From Poriferisodalis sp965203655 (GTDB lineage Bacteria > Actinomycetota > Acidimicrobiia > Acidimicrobiales > Poriferisodalaceae), in the NCBI RefSeq assembly GCF_965203655.1, contig NZ_CBDBDD010000006.1, positions 248,001-312,000 on the forward strand: DNA of 64,000 nucleotides. Direction: 5' to 3'. The notes beneath the pieces are model-generated. The model was not told the origin of the DNA, made no database searches, and worked only from the letters and a program-made list of their open reading frames with translations. A program made the translations under genes and the position numbers. Positions 42,343 to 50,349 of this stretch are shown one piece after another; positions within the stretch are counted from its first letter, which is position 1; each line of letters opens with the position of its first letter.

Positions 42343-43182
42343 GTGCCAGCGGTGAACGAGCATGGGGCGGCCGCAGACGCCGGGCAGCGGACGGTGCGGC
42401 TGGATCTGGCCTACCGAGGCACGGCCTTTCGCGGCTTTGCGGCCAATGAGGGCGTGAGGACGGTCGCAGGCGATCTGGGCGCTGCGCTGGAGCGAATCCT
42501 CGGCGAATCACCGGTGCTGACCGTGGCCGGTCGCACCGATGCGGGCGTCCACGCCACCGCGCAGGTGGTGTCGTTCCGGATCGGCGGCGAGGGGCTCCGG
42601 CGGATCACCGGCGACGCGCCAGCCGCGGCTGATCCCGGCCGAGCGCGATTGGCGTCGGGGCTCAACCGCCTGCTCAACCCCGACATCGCGGTGACGACCG
42701 CTTCGCTTGCTGACGACAGCTTCGATGCGCGCCGCTCGGCAACCGCCCGGGCCTACGAATACCGGGTCCGCTACGCCCCGCATCTTGACCCCCGCCTTGC
42801 CGACCTCGAATGGCACGTGACGGCGCCGCTCGACATCGTCCAGATGAACGCAGCCGCGGGTCACATCATCGGCGAGCACGACTTCTCTTCGTTCTGCCGC
42901 CGGCCGAAGGGCCGTCCCGATGCCTCGCTGGTGCGCACCGTCACCCGGGCGCACTGGAGTGCTGACGGTGCTCAGTTGATATTCGACATCGAGGCCAACG
43001 CCTTCTGTCACCAGATGGTGCGGGCCATCGTGGGCCAGTGCGTGGCTGTGGGACGCGGCGACCGCGCGGCCAGCGATGTGCCAGCCGTGCTGGCTGCGCG
43101 CAGCCGGGATGCTGCGGCGGCAATCGCGCCGCCACAGGGTCTGACCCTTGTCGCAGTCAGCTACCCCGACTCTGCGTGCTGA
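42343..43182 (+). CDS. truA: tRNA pseudouridine(38-40) synthase TruA
   Basis: A 279-residue TruA: RLDLAYRGTAFRGFAANEG, the catalytic Asp in VAGRTDAGVHATAQVVSF, RARAYEYRVRY-like TARAYEYRVRY, HDFSSFCRRPKG and FCHQMVRAIVGQCVAVG. Two GTG codons (42343, 42352) are possible; TACCGT seven bases before 42352 supports the second in a near-leaderless reading. truA usually sits between rplQ and rplM on their strand; here it is on the opposite strand, which indicates a rearrangement. Confidence 0.93.
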   Translation: MPAVNEHGAAADAGQRTVRLDLAYRGTAFRGFAANEGVRTVAGDLGAALERILGESPVLTVAGRTDAGVHATAQVVSFRIGGEGLRRITGDAPAAADPGRARLASGLNRLLNPDIAVTTASLADDSFDARRSATARAYEYRVRYAPHLDPRLADLEWHVTAPLDIVQMNAAAGHIIGEHDFSSFCRRPKGRPDASLVRTVTRAHWSADGAQLIFDIEANAFCHQMVRAIVGQCVAVGRGDRAASDVPAVLAARSRDAAAAIAPPQGLTLVAVSYPDSAC

Positions 43183-43191
43183 TGCGGCCGG

Positions 43192-46100
43192 CTATTCGGC
43201 AGTGCGGAAGGCCTCGATGCGGTTGTCGAGGTTGAAGAGCAGCGCGATGAACTGCTGCACGTCAGCAGCGGTGACATCGTCGAGGGCGGCGCGTCGACGA
43301 TCCGGAGTGGCCACGTCAGCATCGTCACGGTGATGGCGGCTCAACAACGTGTTGATCAGCACCGGGTTGGTCTCCAGCACGTAGTTGTCGCGGACCACGG
43401 CGATCGCCTGGGCGAGGTCGCGATCGGCAGGTCCATCCGCGATCAGCTCAGTCAGTATCGCCAGCACTTCCGCATGACCGGTCTCGAGGCCCTCTGACGG
43501 ACCGGTGGATCTGATGCGCGCCTCCCACGTCCCGACGGCATCATTCGGCGACACCGACGCGCCGACCGAGTAGGTGTCGCCGAGCTCTTCACGCACCCTC
43601 ACGGTCAGCAGGTTGTTGACTACCGCCGCCGCCACGTCGGCAACGACCCTGGTCTGGGTGGAGATCGGCGCCTCGGTACCGAACATCACGTCGAAGCCCG
43701 ATGCGCCGGCATCGGCATCGACCGCGATCGTGAGGCGCTGAACTCCCCGAGGGAAGCCCGAGTGGTGATTGACGAACGTGTCGCTCTCACCGGCGGGCAG
43801 GGTGCCGATATAGCGCGCCGCCAAGTCGGCCACCGTGGCGCGGTCGATGTCACCGACCACGGCAACGACCATGTCGTCCACGTCGCTCAGCCGCGCTTGG
43901 TACAGGTTCAGCAACGAGTCTGGTGTCGTCGCGTCGATCTGAGCTTGGGTGGCAACGAACTGGTACCACGGGCTGCCCTCGTACAGCGCACCGAGCAATT
44001 CCAACTCGGAGATCCACAGCGGGAAGGTCTCCGCGTTGGCAAGCCGTGTCTGCATGGCTTGGATCTGCTCGCCGACGGCGACCTCAGTGATGCGTGGCTC
44101 GGCGATGTACAGGTGCATCAGCGTGAACAGCGCCTCGAGATCACCTGCTCCGGACCCACCCGAGAAGCCTTCGGACAACTCTCCGATGTACGGGCTGACC
44201 CATGCCGTCGTCGTGGCGAGATACTCGTCGAGCTGGGTCGCTGAGGCACTCCCCACGCCGCTGGAGGCCACCGCGCCGACCGCGTGGCGCACCAGCGCCG
44301 AATCGCCCTCGGTCAGCGTCGACCAGCCACCGAGACTCTCGGCCACGACGTTCACTTCGCCGGCTGCGATGTCCGATGGAGCGAACACGACCCGGGCGCC
44401 GTTGGCGAATTCCCATTCGTAGGCATCGTCGAACAGGTCAACAGCGGCCTCGGCGACGGGCGCGACCGGGCTGGGCGCCTCCATCAGCGCGTCGACGGCT
44501 TCTTCTGCCTGCGGCGGGGCGATTGGTCGCGCCGCTTCGACAGCCGAGAGCAGCTCGTCTGCGGCCGGCACCGCTGATGGGTCGGGTCCGATGGAAACGA
44601 CCAGCGGTGGTGCGATGTCGAGCACCCAACGCAGGTGCGCCGTCAACTCCTCGATCGAGTAGGTGTCCAGCAAGCCTTCGAGGCGGGCGACACGCTCGGC
44701 AGTGGACGAGATGTCCGATCCGGACAGGAAGTGCTGGACGTAGCCGATCGCATACGCGTCGTCCTGTCGCGTCTCGTCACTCTGCAGCTGGAAGTCGAGC
44801 GACGTGCGAATCGCGCTGACCGCTTGCTCGAGTTCGTCCCGGGTGAAGCCGTAGTGGGCCGCGCCCTCGACGACCGACAGATAGTCAGTGGTGGCCTGCA
44901 CCAAATCGGAACCCTGGTAGTTGGTGCCATACAGCCGCAATCCGCGCGCAGCCGCAAACGCGCTGAAGTGGGGCTCCGTCGCCTGGGCCATCAAGCCGGC
45001 CTGATACGCGGCGTCCAATCGGATGTCGAGCATCTGCGCGATCAGGTTCTCCATGAGCAGCAGCCGCTCGCCGCCACGGGTGTCCGTCGGCCACGCGGGC
45101 AGCTGCCAGTCCAGCGAGATATAGATGGGGCCGTGATCGGGGTGCGTCACGACGTCAGTGACCGGCTCGGTCACGAACTGCACCGTGAACGGATTCCGAT
45201 CCGGCTGGGCAGGCGGAGCATCGGCACGCGCCGGCAGGTCTGCGAAGTGCTCGACGACGAGCTCCTCCATCTGGCTGACCGGCAGGTCGCCCACGACGAC
45301 GACGGCCATGTTGTCGGGCCGGTACCACGTGTCGTAGAAGTCGCGCAGAACCTCAGCGGTGATCGACGAGTTCGACTCCTCGTTGCCGCCGAGTTCCATC
45401 CCCTCATACACGGTGCCCTCGTAGTAGATGGCATTGAGGAAGTTGGAGATCCGGCCGGATGCCGATTCGTCCCGCAGCCGATACTCGTCGAGGATGATGC
45501 CCCGCTCTTGCTCGACGTCGGCCGAAAGGATGGTGGCGGCTGACGCCCATTCCGCCAGCACGGTGAACGCGAGATCGAGTGCCTCGGGATCATCGAGCTG
45601 GAAGTCGAGGATGTAGACGGTCTCGTCAGGGCTGGTGAATGCGTTGAGGTCGTGGCCGAAGTCGGTGCCGATGTCGCGCAGCACCTGATCGAGCTCGTTC
45701 TTGGAGAACTTCTCGGTGCCGTTGAACAGCATGTGCTCCAAGAAGTGCGCTGCGCCCTCGGCGCCTTCGGGGTCGAGCACCCCTCCCGCATTGACCGCGA
45801 GGTGCATGACGACGGCATCGCCCGGCGAGTCGTTCGAGCGCAGGTAGTAGGTGAGGCCGTTCGGGAGCTGGCCGATCACCACGTCAGGGTCGATGGGCAG
45901 CAGCGACGGATCGAGGTCGGCAGGCTCGTAGTCGTTGAACTTGCCTAGATCGACCGGGTCGCCGATGGGCTCTGGGGTGGATTCGTCGGCAGGCTCGGTT
46001 TCGTCGGCGGGCTCAGGCTTGTCTGCGGGCTCAGGCTCGTCTATCTCTTCAGTCTCTTCGGCAGCATCATCGGCTTCTGGTTCGTCCTCGTGGACTTCTG

Positions 46101-46224
46101 CCATCTCGTCATCGGCCGCTTCGGGTTCGCGGACCGCGTCATGTTCGTCAGGTGCGCACGCAGCCGCGAACAGGGCGGTCGCAAAGAGCAAGGCCAGAAA
46201 TCTGCGCCAGAGGGCTGGTTTCAT
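43192..46224 (-). CDS. M16 family zinc metalloprotease, predicted lipoprotein
   Basis: A 1010-residue pitrilysin-type protease. The N-terminus KPALWRRFLALLFATALFAA is a signal peptide with lipobox ending at Cys23. Residues 24-90 are an acidic Glu/Pro/Ala linker with repeated PADxPE-type units. The first M16 domain carries HFLEH (residues 160-164), inverted zinc motif HxxEH, and the third ligand Glu in ERGIILDEYRLRDE. A second, inactive M16 half follows (EWEFANGARVVFAPSDIAAG). It probably acts outside the membrane on peptides. ATG 46224 is selected because it opens the signal peptide. It is convergent with truA (nine bases apart). Confidence 0.92.
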   Translation of the reverse strand: MKPALWRRFLALLFATALFAAACAPDEHDAVREPEAADDEMAEVHEDEPEADDAAEETEEIDEPEPADKPEPADETEPADESTPEPIGDPVDLGKFNDYEPADLDPSLLPIDPDVVIGQLPNGLTYYLRSNDSPGDAVVMHLAVNAGGVLDPEGAEGAAHFLEHMLFNGTEKFSKNELDQVLRDIGTDFGHDLNAFTSPDETVYILDFQLDDPEALDLAFTVLAEWASAATILSADVEQERGIILDEYRLRDESASGRISNFLNAIYYEGTVYEGMELGGNEESNSSITAEVLRDFYDTWYRPDNMAVVVVGDLPVSQMEELVVEHFADLPARADAPPAQPDRNPFTVQFVTEPVTDVVTHPDHGPIYISLDWQLPAWPTDTRGGERLLLMENLIAQMLDIRLDAAYQAGLMAQATEPHFSAFAAARGLRLYGTNYQGSDLVQATTDYLSVVEGAAHYGFTRDELEQAVSAIRTSLDFQLQSDETRQDDAYAIGYVQHFLSGSDISSTAERVARLEGLLDTYSIEELTAHLRWVLDIAPPLVVSIGPDPSAVPAADELLSAVEAARPIAPPQAEEAVDALMEAPSPVAPVAEAAVDLFDDAYEWEFANGARVVFAPSDIAAGEVNVVAESLGGWSTLTEGDSALVRHAVGAVASSGVGSASATQLDEYLATTTAWVSPYIGELSEGFSGGSGAGDLEALFTLMHLYIAEPRITEVAVGEQIQAMQTRLANAETFPLWISELELLGALYEGSPWYQFVATQAQIDATTPDSLLNLYQARLSDVDDMVVAVVGDIDRATVADLAARYIGTLPAGESDTFVNHHSGFPRGVQRLTIAVDADAGASGFDVMFGTEAPISTQTRVVADVAAAVVNNLLTVRVREELGDTYSVGASVSPNDAVGTWEARIRSTGPSEGLETGHAEVLAILTELIADGPADRDLAQAIAVVRDNYVLETNPVLINTLLSRHHRDDADVATPDRRRAALDDVTAADVQQFIALLFNLDNRIEAFRTAE

Positions 46225-46322
46225 CGAAGAACTCGTCTTTCGGCCGACAGCGTGCGGCATCGGACGGTACTCGCCGATCACCTGCCCGCGGCCGCGGTCG
46301 CTGGACAAGTTCTCATGCAATC

Positions 46323-46679
46323 TCAGCGTGCGCTGAGTCGCTTCAAGAGCTTCTCAGGAAACCCTGCACACGCCTCGATGTCAACCTTGGTCATGACTTG
46401 GGACCAACCCTCGCCATCGTCGGCCACGATGGCGGGCAGTTCCGCGGCAGCAGCGAGCTGAGAGGTCGAGGCTTCGTCACGGTGCACGAGCTCCAGATCG
46501 ACGCTCGACGCCACGCAGGCCTGCTTCCACGACCGTGAGCCCAGCGGGTTCCAGCCATAGGTGAGGTCGCACAGGGCGCAGGTGTTGCGGCCCCTCAGCT
46601 TGCTGAGCGCATAGCGGAACTCGCCAGCGAGCCCGCCGTCTGCGTCGTATATGCCCACCAGCCGCACGCGCCGCACCAT
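46323..46679 (-). CDS. Conserved protein of unknown function with CxxC
   Basis: A 118-residue protein that reads as a real gene, with a hydrophobic first strand (RRVRLVGIYDADGGLAGEF), then KLRGRNTCALCDLTYGW containing CxxC, and an acidic middle with VADDGEGW. I recall similar short bacterial proteins with a CALCD-type motif but no assigned function; a metal- or redox-related role of the CxxC is possible. It lies between the protease lipoprotein and superoxide dismutase, divergent from the latter. Confidence 0.65.
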   Translation of the reverse strand: MVRRVRLVGIYDADGGLAGEFRYALSKLRGRNTCALCDLTYGWNPLGSRSWKQACVASSVDLELVHRDEASTSQLAAAAELPAIVADDGEGWSQVMTKVDIEACAGFPEKLLKRLSAR

Positions 46680-46785
46680 ATCGTTCGGCGACTACGCCCC
46701 TGCCGCGGGTTGCATGCCCGAGCGACGCTGAAGAGCTGGCTTCCGCTGGCATACTCGCCCGGGCCGGTGACCACGTGGGAAACAG

Positions 46786-47409
46786 ATGACCATCCAGCTG
46801 CCAGACCTTCCATACGCACCTGATGCGCTCTCCCCGCACATCAGCGAGCGCACGATCAGCTTCCATTACGACAAGCACCACGCTGGCTATGTCAAGGCAG
46901 TGAACAACGGCGTCGCCGGCACGCCCGACGAGGGTCGAGCGTTGGAGGACTTGGTGTGCTCGCTGCCAGCGGGCGGGTTGTTCAACGCGGCAGCCCAGAC
47001 GTGGAACCACAACTTCTACTGGCAGTCCATGTCGCCTGGTGGCGGTGGCGAGCCCAGCGGCGACTTGGCGGCGGCGCTGGAGGCGAGCTTTGGAGGCGTG
47101 GACGCGTTCCAGGCCGATTTTGCCGCCGGAGCGGTCGGCAACTTCGCGTCGGGATGGGGCTGGCTCGTGTTCGACGGTTCGGGCGGCGACCAAGGGGGAT
47201 CGCTGCGGATCGTCCAGACCGACGACGCCCAGACGCCCCTGACCGACGACCTGACTCCGCTGCTCGTGATCGACGTGTGGGAGCACGCCTACTACCTCGA
47301 CTACCAGAACGCCCGGGCCGCGTACGTGGATGCGTTCGTCGAGCACCTCATCAGCTGGGAATTCGCCTCCGCCAACTACGGCGCCGCGCTCGACGCCCGC
47401 AGCCGATGA
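46786..47409 (+). CDS. sodB: Superoxide dismutase, Fe type
   Basis: A 207-residue Fe/Mn superoxide dismutase. Metal ligands are His in SFHYDKHHAGYV (about residue 27), His in NAAAQTWNHNFYWQSM, and Asp/His in IDVWEHAYYLDYQN. The AAQTWNHNFYW signature with Gln on the second domain side favours iron rather than manganese. Converts superoxide to peroxide in the cytosol. The sequence GGGAAACAG before ATG 46786 gives only a weak ribosome site. Confidence 0.94.
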   Translation: MTIQLPDLPYAPDALSPHISERTISFHYDKHHAGYVKAVNNGVAGTPDEGRALEDLVCSLPAGGLFNAAAQTWNHNFYWQSMSPGGGGEPSGDLAAALEASFGGVDAFQADFAAGAVGNFASGWGWLVFDGSGGDQGGSLRIVQTDDAQTPLTDDLTPLLVIDVWEHAYYLDYQNARAAYVDAFVEHLISWEFASANYGAALDARSR

Positions 47410-47582
47410 CGGGCACCGCAGAGCCCAGCGATCGAACCAAGAGCGCGACCGCCTTCGAGCCGACGCCGCCGCATCTACCGTCAACATGGCGCGAATCACC
47501 TACTGATGGCGGCGGAAATCACATAGCGAAACGCTCGGAAAACCTATAGCACGAACGCCGGAACGCCGTCGGCAGTCATGCC

Positions 47583-48495
47583 ATGCAGCCCGGCTTGCAT
47601 CGCTACCCCAGAATCGGCGAGCGTGTCTTGCGCGATGACCTGTTGCGCGACTTCGCTGCCGTCCTGATCGTCGGGCCACCAGGGTGCAGCAAGTCCACCT
47701 CAGCGGCAGAGTTCGCCGACGCAGCCGTTGACCTGTCACGCCTCGGTGCCGCTCGCGCCGCTCGCGAAGACCCCCGACGGTGTGCTCAGCGCCGTCTCCG
47801 GCTGCCTTGTGATCGACGAATTGCAGGAAGCACCGGAGATCATCGGCGCCGTCGAGCGCGCTGTCGATGCGGGCGGCCGGCCCGAGCCGCAGAAGCTGCG
47901 GGCTGTCCTGTCGTCGTGCGCCGCACGTACCGGCCAAGTCCTCAACAAGCAGGCGACAGCCCGCGACGCCGGCGTGACCGCAGTCACAGCCGATGCCCAT
48001 CTCAGCCTGCTCGAAGATCTCTCGATGGTCGTGCGGGTTCCGGCCTGGCACGAAAAGCGCCTCTATCGCCTCACGCGATCACCGAAGGTGCACGTAGCCG
48101 ACCCGGGCATCGCAGCACATCTCCTCGGACTCAATGCCATCGACCTGTCGCTCGATGCCTCTGCGGTGGGCCAGCTCGTCGAGACGTTCGTGGTATCAGA
48201 ACTGCTGCCGCATCTCGAAGCCGGTTCCGATATGACGTTCATGCACCACTTCCGCGACCAGTCGGGCCACGAGGTGGACGTTCTGCTCGAACGACGCGGC
48301 CGTTTCGTGGGGGTCGAGGTCAAGTCCGCCACCTCCGCGGGCCGCGACGATGCCAAGCACCTCCGCTGGCTTCGTGATCGCTTGGGAGACAGCTTCCATG
48401 CGGGCATCGTCCTGTACAGCGGACAGCTCCCGATTCGGCTCGGCGATCGGCTGTGGGCGCTCCCGATAAGCACGCTGTGGCAGGCATCGCAGTGA
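47583..48495 (+). pseudogene. Decayed DUF4143-type AAA ATPase (frameshift and internal deletion)
   Basis: The first frame (from 47583) has HRYPRIGERVLRDDLLRDF and a P-loop VGPPGCSKST. After about 47750 the homologous sequence continues in another frame, where the Walker B VSGCLVIDELQEAP lies. That frame then jumps from AVERAVDAGGRP straight to CAARTGQVLNKQATARDAG, skipping about 150 residues normally found there. It ends with the C-terminal nuclease-like region (HEVDVLLERRGRFVGVEVKS) at 48495. At least one frameshift and one deletion make it a probable pseudogene. Intact relatives are ATPases often found near toxin-antitoxin genes. Confidence 0.8.
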
Positions 48496-48527
48496 ACTCA
48501 CGCACTCGTGAGGGTATGCTGACATAC
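48492..48527. promoter_or_regulatory. Promoter and double inverted-repeat operator of the third toxin-antitoxin pair
   Basis: CTCACG-CACT-CGTGAG (48497-48512) is followed one base later by GTATG-CTGA-CATAC (48514-48527). The -35-like GTGAAC (48492-48497) and TATGCT (48515-48520), 17 bases apart, are interleaved with them, and the ATG follows at 48528. Bound antitoxin would cover the whole promoter. Confidence 0.7.
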
Positions 48528-48752
48528 ATGATGCGGACCACCGTGAAGCTCCCCGCTGAACTCGACGCCCGGCTGCGGCACGAGGCCGCCCGGCGCAACA
48601 TCACGATCTCCGAGTTGACGAGAGAAGCCATCGAGTGCCATCTCGCTCCGAGACGACGTCTGGGTGCAGCGGCGGCGGGCCGTAGCGGTCAGTCGGACAT
48701 CTCCGAGCGCATCGAGGAGATCCTCGCCAGTGAGGTGACGTCATCGCGCTGA
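48528..48752 (+). CDS. vapB: CopG-type ribbon-helix-helix antitoxin
   Basis: A 74-residue protein with the ribbon-helix-helix pattern RTTVKLPAELDARLRHEAAR, then NITISELTREAIECHL, and a C-terminal toxin-binding region SDISERIEEILASE. Two ATGs (48528, 48531) are possible. An earlier frame start inside the ATPase remnant is rejected because it lies upstream of the promoter. The stop overlaps the toxin's proposed CTG start. Confidence 0.88.
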   Translation: MMRTTVKLPAELDARLRHEAARRNITISELTREAIECHLAPRRRLGAAAAGRSGQSDISERIEEILASEVTSSR

Positions 48753-49156
48753 TCGTCGATGCGGGTCCGTTGTATGCCTATGTCGATGCAGACGACCGGC
48801 ATCACGCAGCCAGCCTCGAGTTGCTCTCAAGCCATCCTGGGCCGCTGATCGTTCCCACATTGGTGATCACCGAGGTGGCCTACTTGGTGGGGACTCGCAT
48901 GGGCACCGCAGCCGAGGTGCGTTTCCTGGGCGATCTCGCCTCGGGTGACCTGATCACCGAACCGGTAGCTGCCAGCGATTGGCTTCGCATTGCCGAACTG
49001 GTGCATGCCTATGACGATCTGCCGCTGGGCACCGTCGATGCATCGGTCATCGCCCTGGCAGAACGCCTCGATGTGACCACTGTTGCGACGCTCGACCGGC
49101 GGCACTTCGGCATCGTGAGGCCGAACCACTGCGAACGGCTGGAACTACTCCCCTAG
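48749..49156 (+). CDS. vapC: PIN-domain toxin VapC, probable CTG start
   Basis: A 135-residue PIN ribonuclease: LIVDAGPLYAYVDADDRHH (first Asp), PTLVITEVAYLVGTRMG (Glu), GTVDASVIALAERLDV (Asp) and TLDRRHFGIVRP (Asp). The first canonical start codon in frame is TTG 48770, which would remove the first catalytic Asp. The frame is open back to a TGA at 48731 and has no ATG, GTG or TTG in between. CTG 48749 overlaps the antitoxin stop (CTGA) and lies ten bases after GAGGTGA, so a CTG start is proposed. Confidence 0.82.
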   Translation: MIVDAGPLYAYVDADDRHHAASLELLSSHPGPLIVPTLVITEVAYLVGTRMGTAAEVRFLGDLASGDLITEPVAASDWLRIAELVHAYDDLPLGTVDASVIALAERLDVTTVATLDRRHFGIVRPNHCERLELLP

Positions 49157-49205
49157 CTCGGACGCGAACGAGACCGTGAGCAGACGGAGTTGCGCTTGCA
49201 ACTGC

Positions 49206-49242
49206 TTGCCCGTGCGTTTAGTTTGTGATACAAACTAGTTTG
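49206..49242. promoter_or_regulatory. Promoter with overlapping palindromic operators
   Basis: TAGTTTGT-GAT-ACAAACTA (49219-49237) is a perfect inverted repeat with 8-bp arms. It overlaps the perfect 12-bp palindrome CAAACTAGTTTG (49231-49242), giving three half-sites. TTGCCC (49206-49211), 17 bases and TACAAA (49229-49234) form a promoter within it. The likely ligand protein is the HTH regulator encoded two genes downstream. Confidence 0.75.
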
Positions 49243-49265
49243 CATCGCGGACCTAGGAGGTTGTG

Positions 49266-49898
49266 ATGTCGACAAACAGCGGAGAATCGACAGCTCTGAA
49301 ACCCGACGAGGGTTGGGAGACCGTTCTCAGCACCATGCATGGCGCTCGCAGCGCCATGTACACGGCCGGAAGCACGGCGATCCTGCTGTTGTGGGCAGGC
49401 GTCATCACGATCGCCTACCTCGCCCAGTACGCCGTGTCGACGTTCGCAACCGACTTCGCCGACAGCTACCCGTGGTTCCCGGGACCACTGTGGGCAATCA
49501 TCACGTCCTTCGGCGTCATCGGCAGCATGACCATCGGCTATCGCGCCGGCCGTGCCCTGTCGCCGGGCCTCGCCATGCAACACGCCGGGATCCGCGTGTT
49601 TGCCTACTGGATGACCGTCACTGCGGCCGCTGGACTGCTCCCAGGCGCGGCGGGCCTGTGGAACGAGTCCGGCGCAGAGAAGATCCCCTTCGTCTTGATG
49701 GGCGTCATCGCGCTCGGCTACGTGCTCTTCGGCATCCTGAACCGGACCGTGATCGCCGCCTTCGGCGTGGGCATGGCCGCGGCCTTCTACGTTCCGCATT
49801 ACCTGTTCGATGACATCGCACCAGCAGTGTCGGGTTTCGCGATGCTCGGACTGCTCGGAGCCATCGCCATGTGGGTGCGCAGGACCGGCGAATGGTAG
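49266..49898 (+). CDS. Multi-pass membrane protein of unknown function
   Basis: A 210-residue protein with about five or six hydrophobic segments (ILLLWAGVITIAYLAQYAV, LWAIITSFGVIGSMTIGY, WMTVTAAAGLLPGAAGL, FVLMGVIALGYVLFGIL, VIAAFGVGMAAAFYV, GFAMLGLLGAIAMWV). No family is recognised. AGGAGG lies five bases before ATG 49266, the best Shine-Dalgarno in this part of the window. The stop overlaps the start of the following HTH gene, so the two form an operon under the palindromic operator. Confidence 0.82.
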   Translation: MSTNSGESTALKPDEGWETVLSTMHGARSAMYTAGSTAILLLWAGVITIAYLAQYAVSTFATDFADSYPWFPGPLWAIITSFGVIGSMTIGYRAGRALSPGLAMQHAGIRVFAYWMTVTAAAGLLPGAAGLWNESGAEKIPFVLMGVIALGYVLFGILNRTVIAAFGVGMAAAFYVPHYLFDDIAPAVSGFAMLGLLGAIAMWVRRTGEW

Positions 49899-50227
49899 AT
49901 CCCAGCGCCGTGCCCGACGGCGGTGCCATCGACCTCGACGAGATCATCCACCAGCCGGCGCGACTGCAGATCATGTCGTTGCTCGTGTCACTGGACGAGC
50001 GGGACCGGCTCGCCTACGGGTTCGTGCAGAAGCAGCTGGGCTTGACGCCCGGCAACCTGACGACTCACCTGCGGAAGCTGGAAAATGCCGACTACGTGGC
50101 GACGACCAAGGAGTTCCGCGGCGCCAAGCCCCGCACGTGGATCGAAGCCACGGTGACAGGACGCAAGGCGTTTGCCGGGTACCTCGTCAACCTCGAGCGG
50201 GCCCTCGGCGTGCGCACCAGCTTTTGA
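49892..50227 (+). CDS. Winged-helix transcriptional regulator
   Basis: A 111-residue single-domain winged helix: IDLDEIIHQPARLQIMSLLV, FVQKQLGLTPGNLTTHLRKLENADYV as helix-turn-helix, then the wing KEFRGAKPRTWIEATVTGRKAF. This is the MarR/ArsR-like HTH_27 type that usually controls its own operon with a membrane protein. ATG 49892 overlaps the end of the membrane-protein gene. No Cys-based metal site is seen. Confidence 0.85.
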   Translation: MVDPSAVPDGGAIDLDEIIHQPARLQIMSLLVSLDERDRLAYGFVQKQLGLTPGNLTTHLRKLENADYVATTKEFRGAKPRTWIEATVTGRKAFAGYLVNLERALGVRTSF

Positions 50228-50349
50228 CGCCGAGATCGCCCGTTGCGGCTGACGGTTGGCTTCGGCGCGAGATCCTCATGGCTCGGCACGTCCTGAACGG
50301 TGGGATTACATCATTAGGCTCCATCCCGCATGGTGATTGGCGAAGCCCG

